From positions 186,001 through 250,000 of the forward strand of contig NC_089461.1 in assembly GCF_029203305.1 (NCBI RefSeq): 64,000 nucleotides of DNA. Direction: 5' to 3'. How positions within the stretch are numbered: position 1 is the stretch's first letter; each line of letters begins with the position of its first letter. Source of the stretch: Yamadazyma tenuis (lineage: Eukaryota; Ascomycota; Pichiomycetes; Serinales; Debaryomycetaceae). Shown piece after piece: positions 60,687 to 64,000 of this stretch. The notes under the pieces are model-generated. The model was not told where the DNA came from. It worked only from the letters and a program-made list of their open reading frames with translations, and did no database searches. The position numbers were made by a program, and so were the translations under genes.

Positions 60687-62951
60687 TTAATTATCAGACC
60701 CATTGATATTGTATAGTTTCTGGAAACGGTAGATATCTTCCATCATATCGGTAATTCCATGGTTAGCAGCTAAAGACGCGGAATCTTTATTGTTGATGTT
60801 GTTTGAGTAGACTGCTTGAATTAAAGATTGGATTTTAATCAACCCATCTTTGGAAACCAAGTCATTCAAGCTTAAGACCAAAGAGGGAGAGAAGTCACAG
60901 TACCACCGGTGATTCCACACGAATAGTTTGATACAGCATTCCAAAATTTTTTCGTTTAGTTGATTAACTTGTTTGCTTGGGTTCAGTGGGTGAGAATTCA
61001 ATTGCACTTGCGACTGGTTCATGGAGTTCTTCAACAAGGTTTTGGTTCTTTCTATCTGGTAATATCTCAACATCTCCCTGGTAGACCTAGCAGAGAACCG
61101 GCCACTTAGAGCGTTGGCAAACGCAATAGAGCCCTCTTTATAGTGTTTTAATCTGAAGGCTATGGTTCCCAAAATCTCCCATTCCAAGGTCGTTTTCTTG
61201 TACTCCATTTGTTGGGCTTGGAAATGTACATATTCTGCTTGCCACATGGTGTAGGCTCTCAAATCTTCGTATAACAACATGAATAAATTGTCCAACCATC
61301 TTTCACATAATCTCTTTTTTCTAAATTCCGTTTCGAGGTTTTCAGCATCTTCATTCTGGTCCAATGTGACAGCCGAACTATTATCTTCACCGAGCAGAGC
61401 TTTTGGTGACTTCACAGCAATGGTGGAAGAAACATCCTCGGTTTCGTTGGTATCGACGTTCAAGCGCGAGGAGGAAGATCCGTTTCTTTTGTGGTCACCA
61501 TTCTTTTGGCCGTTGACAACTTGGGCACTACTGGACTTGTCCTTTCTGTACTCCTCTTCCATTACAAACACCTTGGCTCTGTACTTCAACAACGATTCCC
61601 AGCCGGTTTTCACAACGATATCGGTCAACAAGTCATAGGCCTTTGCGAATGTCGACTTCAAATTAGCAGCCGGGAGGTTTGACAACTGCGGATCCAAATT
61701 TCTCTGTTCATACGTGACTTCGTTTATTTGCAAGTTGGATACTTCGTCCAACACAACATCAACAGGCGAGGGCAAGTGGAGATCATCGTTGCCTTTCAAA
61801 GGAACCACTCTTTTCAAGGTATACTTCTCTTTATGTGAGTTCATCGGACACGAGTTTAACGTCAATAAGGCATTTTCAAAGTCGTTTAACTTTGTGTAGA
61901 CTCTCACCAACATCGACCAGGACTTGAAATCGGCCGGTGAGGATTTGACTGCTTGTCTGGCCAAGTGTAAAGCAATATCGTATCTCTTTTTATCGATACA
62001 GAATTGGGCTTGGAGCAACAACAAGTCCGAGTCTCTCTCATTCTTGGTGATACCTTCGTTCATGATCTGAACCGCCTTGATCTCCTCATCTTTCAACAAG
62101 TATATTTTGGCGATCAAGCTAATGACACCTGACTCATTGGCGTACAATCTCCATAAAATTTCCAACGCTTTATCATAACACTGCGTCAATTCCACACACT
62201 TCACGAACCCATCGACCAAGTAGTTGTAGATCAAGGTGGGCTGAGGAATCTCGACGTTGCATCCCAACTTAGGCCCATCAAAGAACAAGGTCTCGAAACC
62301 GTCCAAGAAGTTATCAAGAACTGTGGTAGACCCAAACGGATTCTGCTTTCTGACCTCCACAAGACCACCAATCTTGTTGGAGTCATCTTCGTCACCGTCG
62401 ACCAATGACCTCACTATGGAGCTAACAAACGTTTCCAACCAGAAACGATTGACCTCGTCGTCACTGTTGTGGTTCAACAACTTACCGTCGTTACTGACAA
62501 TTTGATTCTCAAACTTCCCAGGAATATGGACGGTGACTCTCATGTCGACCTTCGAGAATGCATTATAGCTGCAGTATGTCAACTCAGGTACCTTCCAGTG
62601 TTTCTTTTCGCCAAACCAGTATTGAGATTTGGAAGTGATCAAGTTAGCCAAGGTTTGAAGCTGGGCAGCAATGGAGGCTGAATTGGACGTATCAATCCCC
62701 GTGAAATAGAGAAAGGTGCCGACCTCTGTTTTTGAGTTGACCGATTGTTTGTGGATATTACACAAATCGGCTGGTCCCAAGTCATAAAAGGTATAGAGCC
62801 TACCTGTTCTTTCGATCAAGGAAGAACCGATGTATTCTTCTTTTGCTCTATAAACACGTTAGTAATGAGATTGGCAATGCAATGGAACACGAGGTATCCA
62901 TTGATGGATGTGTACGTACTCGGGAATCGAAGAGATAGTAGTATGAAGCAT
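60687..62951 (-). CDS. Exomer cargo-adaptor subunit (ChAP family: Bch1/Bud7/Chs6/Bch2), two exons
   Basis: The spliced product is 730 aa: exon 1 at 62920-62951 (MLHTTISSIP plus two bases) and exon 2 at 60687-62847. The Chs5-Arf1-binding proteins are TPR-like adaptors that with Chs5 form exomer, which carries chitin synthase and other cargo from the trans-Golgi to the plasma membrane. Diagnostic parts are PELTYCSYNAFSKVDMRV (about 116-133), the TPR-like segment LLLLQAQFCIDKKRYDIALH, and the C-terminal DLRAYTMWQAEYVHFQAQQ. Length fits (724-765 aa in S. cerevisiae). I cannot say which paralogue it is; Bch1/Bud7 seems nearer. A TGA lies directly upstream of the ATG in frame, fixing the start. Confidence 0.88.
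62848..62919 (-). other. ChAP-gene spliceosomal intron (72 nt)
   Basis: On the minus strand: donor GTACGT, branch site TACTAAC (62858-62864), acceptor TAG, with 10 nt from the branch motif to the end. A second possible donor four bases on (GTACAC) would break the frame. Splicing supplies the only ATG-started N-terminus. Confidence 0.9.
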
Positions 62952-63221
62952 TCACTGGTATTACTTAGTTTGTTGATTTATTTTCGATTCGCATTAGCCT
63001 CTTTTTGAAAAATTACGCACCGAGTGGAGTAGATATATATTACAGTGCATGTGTACATAGTGAGCACGACAGGTGTGGAGGGTCCGTAGTGGCTGAAGCG
63101 TAGGGTTCGGGTCCATGTAGAGTACGCCCGTGGTGAAATGGGATACGTATGTTCAGTAAGGGCTGAAATATACTCAAGTATCACCTGAACGTGAAATCAG
63201 GTATTCACTGAATGGATAGAT

Positions 63222-63780
63222 TCATGCCCGTGGTCGTTTCTTACCAGGCTCATCCTCATCTTCCTCATCCAAGTCATCCCAGTTTCTCGCCGTCAAGCAA
63301 TTCTTTTCTGGTGGCAAGTTTAATCCCCATCTAGGCGACACTTGGGGTAATGGCTTTGAATTTCTCTCATGGGCCAACTCCAACAACAACTCTTTCGGAG
63401 GAGTCGGCTTGAACTGGTAGTTTGTGCGGGCGGCTATGGCCAACCGTATATCGTCGGTGTTGACAGTGGTATTTGTGTTGGCATTCAAGTTGGTATTGAC
63501 GTTGACGGGTTTTGCATGGTCGTTATACGTCAATGCATCTTTCAAGACCGCCTTTGTGTATCCTAGAGCGTTAGTAATGTGCTGGGGGAGGTGAATGGGA
63601 TGAAATAGACATACGATGTGCAAAGTCCATGAGTTGTATGGGAACATGGTCTTCGTAGTTCTGAATGCCTTGAGTGGCGAAAATCAAGTGCAACAACCGC
63701 ACGTCTCGGGGAACTATGGACAGGGGTTGACCAAGCAGCCCATCGTTGGCGCTGGTGCCATTCTGTAGTCTTTCTGCCAT
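63222..63780 (-). CDS. TAF9: TFIID/SAGA subunit Taf9, two exons
   Basis: The spliced product is 168 aa: exon 1 at 63615-63780 and exon 2 at 63222-63562. Taf9 is a histone-fold protein shared by TFIID and SAGA that pairs with Taf6. The fold is split by the intron: exon 1 ends RDVRLLHLIFATQGIQNYED ... QLMDFAH, exon 2 begins RYTKAVLKDALTYND and continues DDIRLAIAARTNYQFKPTPP and KELLLELA. The joined DFAHRYTKAVLKDAL is contiguous in yeast Taf9 (157 aa). The middle has an Asn/Thr-rich insertion (NVNTNLNANTNTTVNTD), and the C-terminus is acidic then basic (DDLDEEDEDEPGKKRPR). Divergent from the gene at the right edge (68 bp). Confidence 0.95.
63563..63614 (-). other. TAF9 spliceosomal intron (52 nt)
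   Basis: On the minus strand: donor GTATGT, branch site TACTAAC (63570-63576), acceptor TAG, only 7 nt from the branch motif to the end. Joining C|GA gives the conserved Arg of DFAHRYT. Confidence 0.95.
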
Positions 63781-63848
63781 TGTTTCTTCAGTGAGTTGGA
63801 GGTTGAGTTTTTAACTTTTGTTCGCGCGCTTGAAGGATACTTACAATT

Positions 63849-64000
63849 ATGGACCAGGAAGCAGAAGTGATAGAGAACCCAGATAACTTGGAGGTAGTAG
63901 CCCCAGAAGACGCTCACGTCATCGAGCCTCTCATTTTCAAAGACAGGGAGGTGGGAAATTCGAGTTTGATAGTTCTCAACCAGGAGATACATCTGATTGA
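63849..64000 (+). CDS. N-terminal part of an unidentified gene (runs off right edge)
   Basis: An ATG at 63849 opens a frame of 50 codons to the window end (MDQEAEVIENPDNLEVVAPE ...). It is acidic at first and then has an alternating hydrophobic stretch (SSLIVLNQEIHLI). Too little is visible to name it. Its promoter is the 68-bp spacer shared with TAF9. Confidence 0.6.
   Translation, partial: MDQEAEVIENPDNLEVVAPEDAHVIEPLIFKDREVGNSSLIVLNQEIHLI

Noticed and set aside
63061..63180. A B-box-like sequence (GGTTCGGGTCC) suggesting a tRNA
   Set aside because: The flanking bases do not form a T stem or cloverleaf.
63836..63845. ATACTTAC resembling the U1 snRNA 5' end
   Set aside because: It is followed by the start of a protein-coding frame and has no further U1 similarity.

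Overview
The window is an ordinary, gene-dense stretch of a budding-yeast nuclear chromosome, most likely from the CUG-Ser1 ('CTG') clade (Debaryomycetaceae-like). The evidence is compact intergenic spaces, few and short introns with GTATGT/GTACGT donors and TACTAAC branch sites, gene families shared with Candida/Debaryomyces, and near-absence of CTG codons: reading VPH1 codon by codon I found one CTG in 810 codons. If the clade call is right, CTG should be translated as serine. I cannot name the species.

Layout. 1-17 kb: a truncated Zn2Cys6 regulator, an AP-1-like bZIP factor, STI1 with a perfect heat-shock element, PIS1, APC5, RIX1, VPH1, a germinal-centre-type kinase and a BAR-PH-ArfGAP protein, then a tight tRNA-Arg(UCU)/tRNA-Phe(GAA) pair. 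17-25 kb: CCA1, ARO1 behind a Gcn4 site, and a PTC7-like phosphatase. 25-40 kb: one giant gene, MDN1. 40-50 kb: POF1, an Ecm33-like GPI protein, spliced FPR2, several lineage-type unknown genes, a 1.6 kb gene-free region rich in AGGGG elements, a DUF4112 gene, AKR1 and the U3 snoRNA. 50-64 kb: REX3, PSA2, MSH6, a TMEM205-like gene, spliced RCF1, a spliced exomer ChAP gene, spliced TAF9 and a truncated gene at the right edge.

Genes are monocistronic and mixed in orientation. The clearest functional theme is ribosome biogenesis. RIX1 and MDN1 encode partners in 60S maturation, U3 directs 18S processing, and all three carry PAC-type motifs upstream. Four genes (FPR2, RCF1, the ChAP gene, TAF9) need splicing to give complete proteins; their short first exons are easy to miss.

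I found no mobile element, CRISPR array, virus-like sequence or defence system. The observations most worth following are an Aro1 whose dehydroquinase domain has lost three of four key active-site residues, an intronless U3 gene, the probable dicistronic tRNA pair, uniformly very short branch-point-to-3'-splice-site distances, and the AGGGG-rich region upstream of an unknown gene.
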